From the NCBI GenBank assembly GCA_044222225.1, contig JBGANR010000009.1, positions 1 through 64,000 on the forward strand: a stretch of DNA of 64,000 nucleotides, in the 5' to 3' direction. Shown here one piece after another: positions 34,706-43,386 of the stretch. Within the stretch, counting starts at the first letter, position 1. The number at the start of each line of letters is the position of its first letter. The notes below the pieces were generated by a model, which ran no database searches, was not told the origin of the DNA, and saw only the letters and a program-made list of their open reading frames with translations. This stretch comes from JBGANR01 sp044222225 (GTDB lineage Bacteria > Actinomycetota > Actinomycetes > Mycobacteriales > Mycobacteriaceae). The position numbers and the translations under genes were made by a program.

Positions 34706-35060
34706 GGTGGGCTCCTTTGCGAATCGTGGGTCGCGCCGATGGCGCACGCCGACACCGCAGGTCGGCGCGTCCGGGGTCTCGGCGCCTGCTGTCGACGCTA
34801 TGCCGTCATGATGACGCCACCCTATCGACGCCGTGTCGAGAATCCGGCCGGCTCATTGGACACGGCGTCTATAGGTTGGCGACGCCGGGCGCTATCGGAT
34901 CCGCGGCCGGCGAGCGACGCCCGGGCGCGGCCTGCGATTGACGACCGTTTCGGAGATGGGCATACTCGACAGGGTCGACGACGAGCCGCCGCCGACGCTT
35001 GTAAGAAGGGCCCCCGCCGGTGCTGTCACACCGACGAAGGCCGACGGGGTCAAGATCCTG
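34706..35060. other. Intergenic region upstream of gcdH
   Basis: 355 bases with no gene that can be supported. Contains the 17-bp inverted repeat at 34821-34875 and, near its right end, GATCCTGT-T-ACAGGATC (35054-35070). An open frame starting at 34938 has no recognisable protein character. The boundary marks the change from ordinary metabolic genes to an AT-richer accessory stretch. Confidence 0.5.
34821..34875. promoter_or_regulatory. 17-bp inverted repeat upstream of gcdH
   Basis: CCTATCGACGCCGTGTC (34821-34837) and GACACGGCGTCTATAGG (34859-34875) are complementary at 16 of 17 positions with a 21-base spacer. It could be a regulator site for the glutarate genes or a hairpin ending an upstream minus-strand transcript. 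Confidence 0.5.
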
Positions 35061-35228
35061 TTACAGGATCACGACCAGCACCACCGCGACGGACGCCGTC
35101 ATTTGCGCTCGGATTCCGAGTCCGATGAGCGCAAGGACGGCGTTCTGTCGTTTTGGCGACAGTCGCCCCAGGTCACGCAGGTTCAGGCTCCGAACAAACC
35201 GGTCGTCCGCCGGACGTCGACGTGACAC
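35061..35228 (-). CDS. Possible small membrane peptide (55 aa)
   Basis: A short frame from GTG at 35228 to TAA at 35061: an Arg-rich start (MSRRRPADDRF), then LSPKRQNAVLALIGLGIRAQ, then a hydrophobic end (MTASVAVVLVVIL), so a basic peptide with one or two membrane segments. GAG directly precedes the GTG, a poor ribosome site. The stop overlaps the near-perfect palindrome at 35054-35070. Coding bias cannot be judged from so short a frame. Confidence 0.3.
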   Translation of the reverse strand: MSRRRPADDRFVRSLNLRDLGRLSPKRQNAVLALIGLGIRAQMTASVAVVLVVIL

Positions 35229-35276
35229 CTCGACATGACAGCGGCTGCGGCGATGGACAGGATGGTTCGCTGTTTG

Positions 35277-35777
35277 TCACGACGGACCTCCCCGATAGGT
35301 CAGATCCTTGGGGTCGGCCTGGTCCACGAACCTGTCGATGGGACCTTTTCCGACAGCGATGGAGGATTCGATGTTCCACAAGGATGAGGGCAGGACCCGC
35401 AGAGGGACCTGCAGGTCGCGGTGCAGCACGAGGAGGCGGAAACCGTGACCGCCGAACGTGACCTCATCGGCGACGAAGATGAGCCGTGACCGGAAGCCGG
35501 TCTTCTCGACGATGTCGGAAGGCTTCATCCGGTTGTACTTCTCGGAGGATACGAAGGCGACGTTGGCCCAGAAAGCCTCACCGCCGCGCGGGTACCGGTA
35601 GCCGCGCGCGCTGGCATCGACGAGTCGCGACCACGCTCCGTCGTCGTCGAAACAGGTGCGGATCAGCGGCGCGTAGTCGACTCGCTGGTCACCGGGAGGG
35701 TACGGCTCGTCCATGTACTGCGGGTCGCTGAATTCGGGGTCGTCGTAGCGGGGATCGCTGCCGTCAGGGAATCTCAT
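35277..35777 (-). CDS. DUF6924-like hypothetical protein
   Basis: A 166-residue cytosolic protein. The core LIRTCFDDDGAWSRLVDA, then ANVAFVSS, then LIFVADEVTF, LLVLHRD and VLPSSLWNIESSIAV, matches the conserved strand-helix pattern I associate with DUF6924, small proteins common in actinobacterial accessory regions and sometimes next to secreted toxins. The N-terminal part is Asp/Pro/Tyr-rich. ATG at 35777 has GAGGG about ten bases upstream; an earlier GTG at 35810 is possible. Function unknown; an immunity role is conceivable given the neighbouring genes. Confidence 0.6.
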   Translation of the reverse strand: MRFPDGSDPRYDDPEFSDPQYMDEPYPPGDQRVDYAPLIRTCFDDDGAWSRLVDASARGYRYPRGGEAFWANVAFVSSEKYNRMKPSDIVEKTGFRSRLIFVADEVTFGGHGFRLLVLHRDLQVPLRVLPSSLWNIESSIAVGKGPIDRFVDQADPKDLTYRGGPS

Positions 35778-35863
35778 GACCCGAGCGCCCTCGAGGTCGG
35801 CGCGCCGCACGTATCCGACTCTTCTTTACGCATGCCCCTGCCCCGTCCAGTCGTATGCTTCCC

Positions 35864-35901
35864 TTGAACAGTCATCAAGCTATTGAACAGTCATCAAGCT
35901 A
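35864..35901. repeat. Tandem 19-bp duplication
   Basis: TTGAACAGTCATCAAGCTA occurs twice head to tail (35864-35882 and 35883-35901) in the gap between the DUF6924-like gene and the ComJ-like gene. A perfect recent duplication; could be upstream regulatory sequence for the DUF6924-like gene. Confidence 0.75.
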
Positions 35902-36008
35902 TCGCGCAAGACGCCCGGAATGGTCAACTATCAACGATTCGACCGAAAGGCGCTGGTCGGCACCAGCTATTCGCCCAAGGCGATCGGACCGCAGAGGATA
36001 TCCATACC

Positions 36009-36410
36009 CTACGGAAGACGTGCCAGATACACGGTGAAAATTCGGGGGAGTTCATCCTCGATCGAGACCCGGTATCGCCCCTGCCTGGCGACCGGACGGG
36101 AGAACGCCTTGTCCTGGGGACTTGCACCCAACAACTGGATCACGAAGGCATCCTTCCCGAACTCGACATCGCACTCGACGAGACGCTGCTCCACATCATG
36201 GTCTTCTTCGACCACCACCCGTAGCAAGATGTAGTCAGAGGGCAGGCGGCGGCAAATGACAAAGGCGACGACACCATCCTGAGAGAACGCGTAGCTGCGG
36301 TCAGACTCTCGAACAAGGTGCCCCATGTCCGGCATGTCATTCGAGCCACTGATCGTGAACTGCCCGTATTCGAGAAGGACTTTCCCTGTGATACCGCTAG
36401 ACGTCAACAT
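36009..36410 (-). CDS. Hypothetical protein, weak resemblance to competence protein ComJ
   Basis: A 133-residue protein of clearly lower GC than its surroundings, suggesting acquisition by transfer. The beta-rich pattern (VLLEYGQFTISG near the start, VVAFVICRRLPSDYILLRVVV, then a short C-terminal domain ending IFTVYLARLP) and length resemble ComJ-family inhibitors of secreted nucleases, but no diagnostic residue is known to me, so this is a low-grade suggestion. ATG at 36410 has GAGAGG five bases upstream; the frame is open to 36497. Downstream is the DUF6924-like gene on the same strand. Confidence 0.5.
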   Translation of the reverse strand: MLTSSGITGKVLLEYGQFTISGSNDMPDMGHLVRESDRSYAFSQDGVVAFVICRRLPSDYILLRVVVEEDHDVEQRLVECDVEFGKDAFVIQLLGASPQDKAFSRPVARQGRYRVSIEDELPRIFTVYLARLP

Positions 36411-36589
36411 GGAAGCCCTCTCCGTGAACCACTCCCTCGGTCGCATAGAAACTGCATCGTGCACCACCCTGATTTTGGTCCTGAAACTCTCGCACATTCA
36501 TTCCAGTGTAGGTTCCACCTTACTCCGACGACAGTCATCAGCGAAACTGAACAAGAATAGTCGTACACAATCTGCGCCAATATTACTGC

Positions 36590-37116
36590 ATGAATTGGGA
36601 CCGTTTGGCGAGCCAGTCGCGGCGGCAGTGCGGTCTGTTCACATCCGCGCACGCCGCGCAAACGGGTGTGCCCGGTATCAGTTGTCTCGGGCCGCCGAGC
36701 GCGGAACGATCCGCCGCATCCGGCACGGCGTCTACGCGTTCACCAGCGCCGACGAGCACCCCTTCGAGGATCTCGCAGCGCAATGGTTGGCGTTCGATCC
36801 GGTGACGCCTGTCGCTCCCCGGCGGGCACGACCGGCGGAGATCGTCAGCCACGATTCCGCGGCGATGATGCACCGACTCGGTAAAACCAACGATTTCGGT
36901 ACCCGACAGTTCACCGCGTTGCGGCGGGCCAACCTGCACGTTCCGCGTGTGCAGATGTATCGGGCGTTGTTCAGGCCGAGGGACTCCGTCCATCACCGCA
37001 CCGGACCATCTCAACTCGGCTGTACTTCTCCTTCCCCACATAGACTGCTACTTGACGGGCACGGCAGTGTAATGAAGACCGTCTCGCCGATCTTATGCCA
37101 CGGATACATCGGGTAG
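36590..37116 (+). pseudogene. AbiEi-type antitoxin remnant (frameshifted and truncated)
   Basis: The first 28 codons (MNWDRLASQSRRQCGLFTSA...QTGVP) and the following frame (YQLSRAAERGTIRRIRHGVY, then FEDLAAQWLAFDPVTP and IVSHDSAAMMHRLG) together form the winged-helix and start of the C-terminal domain of AbiEi family antitoxins. One base is missing at the CCCGG near 36675. Similarity stops near 36975; codons beyond that are antisense to the next gene, so the gene is also truncated. No AbiEii toxin gene is found nearby, so the system is dead or was never complete here. Confidence 0.65.
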
Positions 37117-39196
37117 CGGTTATCGTACGGCGGCATTGAAGACCAGGTGGCGACGAGTCCTGAGGTCGACCCCACCGCTTCTCGGTTGTCACAAATCCAA
37201 TCCGCTCCGTACTTCCCGTCAGGGCCGTCCCTGGAAATTTCAGCGCTGGTATGTTCGGCGACGGTTTGCCAGTTTCCACCGAACGCATGAGATTCGCCAT
37301 TCACTGCAAGCGCGCACGCAATCGGGGTTTCCGTTTTATTGACAACCGAGAGGGTTACCGTGTTTCCGGCCACGGTAATGTTGGCCTGGACGTCCTCGGC
37401 CTTGAATTTCACCGACAAGGGTTCACCAACTTGATGGTATGGAACATTTTCGTTCGTCAGCGGCCGCCCACTTGATTCCTTCGGCCACGAGCCCCACTCC
37501 GTCGCGGGCTCGGTACGACTCAAACATATCCACGCAAGTTGATACTGCCCGTCAGGGCCTCGTGAAGAATATGATGCCTGGGAACCGGCCTGGATGGTGG
37601 TCGGCATAGGGCTGGTGGGAAACGGGATCGGACGTGCCGGGTCGGTGCCGACGAGGCCTATAGGAAAGGTGTAACAATCGATCGGCGAAGCCGAACGGTT
37701 CGTGACTGCGGTGGTGAAGACGTTCCCGGACGTCGTGATCTGCCCATTGACGTCGGCCGGGCCCGGCGGCGGTGCCGTCGTAGTCGGTGGAGTGCTCGAC
37801 GACGGTGGCGAGGTGGTCGTCGACGTCGGTGGAGACGTCGAACTGGACGATGTCGCTCCTCCGCATCTGCGGAGAACTCGCCACAGCGGAGTCTCGTAGG
37901 GCGAAAGGGTGTAGGACCATTGAGATATCCAGACATCGGCCTCGACACCGAATGTAACACTTGCGGAAAGGTTGACCTCCAGGCACCGCCGTGGCCAGCT
38001 GATCTTCGCATTGACATCGACCTGCCCCGTTACGCCGGCACGCCCAGCCAGTTTTATTCCCACCTTGAACCCGGTCGACACTTTAACCGAACTCTCCGAG
38101 CCCGCCTGGACATCGCTCCCACCATTGACTGATCCGATCGGCCGAATATTTGACGATTCGACATGGAAACCGGCGGTGAACGACGGCGTGAATTTAGCCT
38201 TCACGGAGGAGTTCTTCTCCGCGCTGAGTGATATGACGGGAGAAAGCTCAGCTGTCAGCGGAGGAGTAGTGGGGATCGGCACCTTTATCTTCGCCAACTT
38301 TCCGACCTTCACGGTGCAGGCCAACGCAGAGTCGTCCGTATTCAGTTTCGCTGTGATGACCGGACGCGCCGTCGCGGTATAGTACATCTGCTGTTTCAGC
38401 AGGTTGAAGTAGAACTGCGTCGTGATCGATCCCCAGTCAATGTCAAACGATTCGATCTCCGTTGCATGCCCCGTACTGCACGAGAAAGCGTCGGAACCCA
38501 GCCCTACGCTCGGCCCGGCGGCCCACTCGAGCAGTGGCACCCCCGCACGAGCCCGGGTTACGCCGTCTATGGATCTCTCCCCGGCAGCTACCGGGCGGAT
38601 GAGATCTGCCGGGCGCACATCATCGGGGTCGGGTACGGCTGCGATGGCCGGTCGGGCGTTCGGTGCTGCGCTGTCGTCATAGTTGACGACAAAATCTGAA
38701 TACGCCTGATCGAGGTCGCCGGGCGAGTCGTCACGGTAGTGGTTCCATCGGGGTTCGTCGTGACGGCAGTGATCGCGCCGAGAAGTCCGTCGGGGGCGCC
38801 CGTGCTCGCCTCGGCCACGAGATAGCCGCCAACCGCCGGCACCCGCGTCCCGGCGGTCAACACGGTCGTCTGAGTGCCCGATGGAGTACCGGTCACGGAT
38901 CGGACCTGCTCGGGCTTCGTGACCACCGTCTCCGGTTTAGGGATGATCTTCGTCGGCTCCGACGGCCGCGGAGGTACGTCGGTGGTGGGCGGTCCGGTCG
39001 GACCCGGGCCGGACGAGCCCGGGCCAGCCGATCCACTACCGGGCCAGGGGTCGGCGGCACTGATCGCCGCCGTACCGACCAGGAGCGCGACAACCATCGC
39101 AGCCATCAGAGCAGGCAACCCTGGTCGGCGAGACCACCCGTTCTGCAACCGCATCCACATTCCCTGGACCACAGATCCCGTCCTCCGGATCGCCAT
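37011..39196 (-). pseudogene. Large secreted repeat protein, split by one apparent frameshift
   Basis: Two frames join into one exported protein of about 730 aa. The first (start 39196 or the ATG at 39160) has a basic N-terminus, a membrane/signal helix (LMAAMVVALLVGTAAISA) and a Pro-rich linker, then a domain with VPAVGGYLVAEAS and TTTVTTRPAT. A missing C near 38714 shifts into the frame with LDQAYSDFVVNYDDSAAPN. It continues through a beta-rich domain, a Ser/Thr/Pro linker and two similar C-terminal modules, each ending DG(Q/K)Y...WIC. Surface or released protein of unknown role. GC content is below the window average. Restoring one base makes a complete gene, so the break may not be biological. 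Confidence 0.6.
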
Positions 39197-39342
39197 TACC
39201 TCGGCCTACGTCAGGCAGACCGCACCGAGCACGCGTCTCCTGAAGCGCACCGAGTGGAAGGTAACGACTTGCCGCCGACGTCGGTATCGGCGCAACAACC
39301 GACAGGACCAGGTTCTGTCGTTCAGTGACTCCGGGGCTCAAA

Positions 39343-39390
39343 ACAGATCGCCCGCCGAACGTCGACGAACACGTCCGGCGGGCGACCTGT
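39343..39390 (-). terminator. Terminator of the beta-glucosidase operon
   Basis: A 19-bp stem (39343-39361 with 39372-39390, two G-U-compatible mismatches) with a ten-base loop. On the minus strand it follows the beta-glucosidase stop by six bases and is followed by TTTTGA, giving a good intrinsic terminator shape. Confidence 0.75.
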
Positions 39391-39396
39391 TTCCCG

Positions 39397-41802
39397 CTAT
39401 CCCCGAACCCGCGCCCGAACATCCCCCAGCCCCCGGGCCACGAGGATCTCGCCCACCTCAACAGCGCGCCAATCGTGGGCGTCGACGTCCCAGCTGCGCA
39501 GGGCGCGGCGGTCGCAGACGACCTCCGCCTGCCGGGTCTGACCGGGTGCGACGTACACGCCCGTCCAGCCGACGAGCCGCACCGGATCGTCGCCGACAGG
39601 GTCGACGTAGACCTGCACGACCTCGCGGGACGTGCGCGAACCGGTGTTGGTGACCGGCACCGTCACCGTGAGGGCGTCGCCGTCGGCCTTGACGCGCGGC
39701 TCGCCGTACTCCCAGCGGCCGTAGCCGAGCCCGGCGCCGAACCAGAACAGCGGCTCGGGCGCCAACCCGGCGGCGTGCCCCTTGTAGCCGATGACGCGTC
39801 CCTCCGAATACTCCAGGACGCCGTCGGTCGGCACCGTGCCCCAGGCGGGAGCGGCGCCATCGGCGGCCGGCCAGGTGGTGACGAGCCGGCCCGCCGGTTC
39901 GACGCGCCCGGTGAGCACGTCGGCGACGGCGTGGCCGCCCTCCTGCCCGGGCAGGCCGACCACCAGCACCGCGTCGACGGCGTCGAGCCACGGCATGAGC
40001 ACCGGGGTCGACGCGTTGACGACGACCACGGTCCGCTCCGCCGCGGCGGCGACGGCCGCGACGAGGTCGTCCTGCCTGCCGGGCAGCGCGAGCGTCGACT
40101 TGTCCTTGGCCTCGCTCTCCTGCTCCTCGGTGAGGCCCACGACGACGACCGCGGTGCCGGCCGCCGACGCCGCCGCGGCGGCCTCGGCGATGACCTCGTC
40201 GGCGTCCCGGACGCCCGGCCGCAGGACCAGCCCGAGCATGGCCATCCGGTCCGGATCGATCGTCGCGACGGCCTCCACGACCTCGCCGGCGGCGACAGTC
40301 GTCGAGGTCGACCAGCGCGGCGGGTTGAGGATCGACTCGGCGACGTCGTGTCCGCTGGTCGTCATGTCGGCGACGTGCTCGGTGCCGCCGGCCCGCAGCG
40401 TCCACGAGCCGATGCCGATGACGCCGACCTCGGCGGGCCCGTCGACGCCGCTCGTCGCGGAGATCGTCACGGTGCTCGGACGCCGCGGCAGGTCGTCGCC
40501 GAAGCCGAGCATCGTCGACCCCTGCGCGAGGTGTTCGGCGGCGATCTCGCCCTCGGCGTCGGAATAGACGACGCGGACGCCGGGCTCGCCGGTGACCGGG
40601 TCGGCGACGTACGGCGCGCGGGTGGCGACGTGCAGCGTCCGCACCTCGACGCCGTCGACCACGGTGACGGCGTCGCCGAGCTGCGCGCGCAGACCCTCGT
40701 CGATCGAGATCGAATACGGGGCGTTGACCTGCGCGGATCCGCCGCCCATCGTCGTCGTGTCGACGGCGGCCCGGCCGATGAGCGCCACCGGGCCGTCGGC
40801 GAGCGGCAGGACGTCGCCGTCGTTCTTGAGCACGACCATGCCCGCCGACGCCAGCCTGCGCAGCTCCTCCCTGCGCTTGCCGCCGGCGGCGGTGACGGGC
40901 TTCTCGGGCCACGCCCGGAACTCGCCGAGCGCACCGACGCGGGCCGCCAGCCGCAGCAGCCGCAGCACGTGGTCGTCGACGGTCGACTCCGCCACCTCGC
41001 CCGCCTCGACGGCCGCGACGAGCGCGTCGCCCCACGGCCCGACCGGCCCGGGCATGACGAGATCGAGACCGCCGTTCGCGGCGGGGGCGACGGTCTTCGT
41101 GGCGAACCAGTCGCTCATGACGAGGCCGTCGTAGCCCCATTCGCCCTTGACCAGGACGTTGTTGATCTCGTCGTGCTCGGTGGCCGCGACGCCGTTGACG
41201 TCGTTGTACGCCGCCATGATGGTCCACGCGTTCGAGTCCTCGACCGCGATCTGGAAGGGCAGCAGATAGAGCTCGCGCAGCGTCCGCTCGTCGACGTGGT
41301 TGTCGACGGTGTTGCGGTCGATCTCGGCCTCGTTGGCGATGAGGTGCTTGAGGCAGGCCCCGACGTTGGAGGTCTGCACGCCACGGACGTACCCGGCGGC
41401 GATCCGGCCGGTGAGCAGCGGATCCTCCGAGTACGCCTCGAAGAGCCGGCCGCCGAGCGCCGTCCGGTGCAGGTTGATCGTCGGCCCGAGGACGACGTGG
41501 ATGTGCTGCCGTTCGGCCTCCTCCGCGACGATCCGGCCCACCTCTTCGGCGGCCCGCTCGTCCCACGCGCCCGAGAGCAGGGTCGCGTTGGGCAGCAAGG
41601 CGGTGGGCTCACCGCCGGTGAACTTGAGTCCACGCACGCCCGTCGGCCCGTCGGAGAAGGCCATCGCGTCGAGCCCGATCTCCTCGGCGCCGTGCAGGGT
41701 GAAGGCCGTCGCGCCCGTCAACAGACGGACCTTGGCCGCCAGGTCGAGCTTCGCGACGAGCGCCCCGAGCTGCTGTTCGTCGACCGCATCACGTCGTGCC
41801 AT
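39397..41802 (-). CDS. bglX-like: GH3 beta-glucosidase
   Basis: Glycoside hydrolase family 3 enzyme of 801 aa acting on beta-glucosides. Order: (alpha/beta)8 domain with FSDGPTGVR, EAYSEDPLLTG and KHLIANEAEIDR; nucleophile Asp in GLVMSDWFAT near residue 230; alpha/beta sandwich interrupted by an inserted PA14-like beta domain (about 380-520); then VVVVGLTEEQESEAKDKSTL with the acid/base region, and a C-terminal fibronectin III-like domain (VTVPVTNTGSRTSREVVQVY). No signal peptide, so substrate is imported first, consistent with the transporter gene three bases upstream. Likely controlled by the LacI regulator at 43387. Confidence 0.93.
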   Translation of the reverse strand: MARRDAVDEQQLGALVAKLDLAAKVRLLTGATAFTLHGAEEIGLDAMAFSDGPTGVRGLKFTGGEPTALLPNATLLSGAWDERAAEEVGRIVAEEAERQHIHVVLGPTINLHRTALGGRLFEAYSEDPLLTGRIAAGYVRGVQTSNVGACLKHLIANEAEIDRNTVDNHVDERTLRELYLLPFQIAVEDSNAWTIMAAYNDVNGVAATEHDEINNVLVKGEWGYDGLVMSDWFATKTVAPAANGGLDLVMPGPVGPWGDALVAAVEAGEVAESTVDDHVLRLLRLAARVGALGEFRAWPEKPVTAAGGKRREELRRLASAGMVVLKNDGDVLPLADGPVALIGRAAVDTTTMGGGSAQVNAPYSISIDEGLRAQLGDAVTVVDGVEVRTLHVATRAPYVADPVTGEPGVRVVYSDAEGEIAAEHLAQGSTMLGFGDDLPRRPSTVTISATSGVDGPAEVGVIGIGSWTLRAGGTEHVADMTTSGHDVAESILNPPRWSTSTTVAAGEVVEAVATIDPDRMAMLGLVLRPGVRDADEVIAEAAAAASAAGTAVVVVGLTEEQESEAKDKSTLALPGRQDDLVAAVAAAAERTVVVVNASTPVLMPWLDAVDAVLVVGLPGQEGGHAVADVLTGRVEPAGRLVTTWPAADGAAPAWGTVPTDGVLEYSEGRVIGYKGHAAGLAPEPLFWFGAGLGYGRWEYGEPRVKADGDALTVTVPVTNTGSRTSREVVQVYVDPVGDDPVRLVGWTGVYVAPGQTRQAEVVCDRRALRSWDVDAHDWRAVEVGEILVARGLGDVRARVRG

Positions 41803-41805
41803 GGG

Positions 41806-43221
41806 CTACTTCACCTTCTTGACGAAGAGGATGACCGCGGCTCCGATGAGACAGAAGATCCCTGAGCCTATGAACATCGCGTTGTAGTTTCCGCCGCCGC
41901 CGAGGCCGACGAGCAGGCCGCCGATGCCCGGGGCGAGGGTCTGCGGCATGGCGTTGGCGATGTTGAAGACGCCGAGGTCCTTGCCCGAGTCATCCGGGTT
42001 CGGCAGGACGTCCATGACGAGCGCGAGGTCGACGCCGACGTAGATGCCGTAGGACAGGCCCATGATCGCCTCGACGATGAAGAACGCCATGACGGAGTGC
42101 GACACGGCCAGCCCGGCGCAGCCGACGGCGAAGATCGCCGCGGAGATGAAGACGAGCATCTTCCGCTTGCCGGTCTTGTCCGACAGCCAGCCGCCGAGAT
42201 ACCCGGAACCGACCAGCACGACGGTGTAGATGAGCACGCCCGTGCTGATCGTCGCGGCGGCCTCGTCGGCACTCAGATGCACGCGGTCCTGCAGGAAGAA
42301 CAGCCGGTAGGTCGAGAACATGAACGAGCCGAGGGTGATGAGGAACCGCGAGAGCCACGCCCACGCGAAGTCCGGGTGCTTCTTGGGGCTGACCCAGAAC
42401 GTCTGACCCCATTCCTTGAGGTCCATCTTCGGCGGCTTCTGCTTGAGCTGCTGATCCTTGAGCACGAACGCGTACACGAACATGACGAGGATCGCCGCGA
42501 CGCTCGGGCCGACGAACAGCAGCACCATCTGCTTGGTCAGCGTGCTGGCGAGGTACACGCCGCCGAGGACGCCGACGCTCTGCGCGATACCCAGCAGGGC
42601 GCTGACCTTGCCGCGCTGCACCTGCGGCACCTGATCGGCGACCGAGGCGATGAACGGTGAGAAGCACGCGTTGGCGCCCGCCTGCGCGAGGAACCAGCCC
42701 AGCGCGAGCACCGGCACCGATTCGGTCGTCGCCATGACGAAGAAGGCGCCCGTCATGGCGATCGTGCCGCCGATGAGCCACGGCCGACGGCGGCCGAACC
42801 GGGAGGTCGTGCGGTCGGAGAACCGGCCGAAGAGGACGTTGCCAAGGAAGGCGGCGATCGCACCGACCGAGGTGACGAGCGAGAGCGCGCCGACCTTCTC
42901 GTCCTCGGGCACGATCTGCTGCACCTTGACGGCGATCGCGATGATCGCCGGGCCCAGCAGCGCGATGAAGAAGACGAGCTGCGCCACGACGAGCATCGCG
43001 ATGTAGGCCGGGCCCACGGGCTTGGTCGGCGGCGCGAACCAATGGTGCTCGTGCGGATCCGCGCCGACCTCGTCCGGGCCGGGGCCGGCGTGCAGCGTCG
43101 CCGACACGGTCGCGCCGGCGCCGGCCATCACCGGACTCTTCGGACTCGCCGGCCGGTCGGGGCCGATCAGATTCTCGGGGCGCGAGAGGCGCTTCTCGAG
43201 ATCGGGGGTTTCATCACTCAT
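41806..43221 (-). CDS. MFS/GPH-like sugar or glycoside transporter
   Basis: A 471-residue permease with about 12 membrane helices and a hydrophilic N-terminal region of some 75 residues containing PHEHHWF. LFGRFSDRTTSRFGRRRPWL between helices 2 and 3 is characteristic of glycoside/sucrose-type symporters. Start ATG at 43221 has a GGAG five bases upstream; in-frame ATGs at 43236 and 43260 are less likely. Operon with beta-glucosidase implies uptake of a beta-glucoside such as cellobiose or gentiobiose; specificity is inferred. Confidence 0.85.
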   Translation of the reverse strand: MSDETPDLEKRLSRPENLIGPDRPASPKSPVMAGAGATVSATLHAGPGPDEVGADPHEHHWFAPPTKPVGPAYIAMLVVAQLVFFIALLGPAIIAIAVKVQQIVPEDEKVGALSLVTSVGAIAAFLGNVLFGRFSDRTTSRFGRRRPWLIGGTIAMTGAFFVMATTESVPVLALGWFLAQAGANACFSPFIASVADQVPQVQRGKVSALLGIAQSVGVLGGVYLASTLTKQMVLLFVGPSVAAILVMFVYAFVLKDQQLKQKPPKMDLKEWGQTFWVSPKKHPDFAWAWLSRFLITLGSFMFSTYRLFFLQDRVHLSADEAAATISTGVLIYTVVLVGSGYLGGWLSDKTGKRKMLVFISAAIFAVGCAGLAVSHSVMAFFIVEAIMGLSYGIYVGVDLALVMDVLPNPDDSGKDLGVFNIANAMPQTLAPGIGGLLVGLGGGGNYNAMFIGSGIFCLIGAAVILFVKKVK

Positions 43222-43336
43222 GGTGGCTCCAGTCATGTGTCCGGCCCGGGGCCGCGACAAGTCGACATCTCATGACTGCGGCCCGGATCGCGCACACCCG
43301 TTCCCCTCACAGCGCCACGCCGCGCCGCAGACCTGC

Positions 43337-43371
43337 ACTAACACGTGTCAGTTGTAGGCTGCTGTAGCCTA
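43337..43371. promoter_or_regulatory. Two palindromes in the LacI/transporter divergent promoter
   Basis: ACTAACACGTGTCAGT (43337-43352) is palindromic around ACACGTGT and is a likely LacI-family operator. TAGGCT-N5-AGCCTA (43355-43371) follows directly. Both lie in the 165-base gap between the divergent transporter (43221) and regulator (43387) starts. Confidence 0.55.
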
Positions 43372-43386
43372 AGTCACACTTGACTC

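Noticed and set aside
35138..35165. A further family-E element around CTGTCGTTTTGGCGACAG
   Set aside because: It shares only the short CTGTCG/CGACAG arms; the interior and length do not align with the 69-bp copies.
34938..35225. A 95-codon plus-strand gene in the accessory gap
   Set aside because: No recognisable fold, an abrupt mix of charged residues, and it is antisense to the slightly more plausible small membrane peptide.
43355..43371. IdeR iron box in front of the LacI gene (TAGGCT/AGCCTA)
   Set aside because: The two halves are separated by five bases, unlike the compact iron box at 45199-45217, and the adjacent genes are for sugar use.
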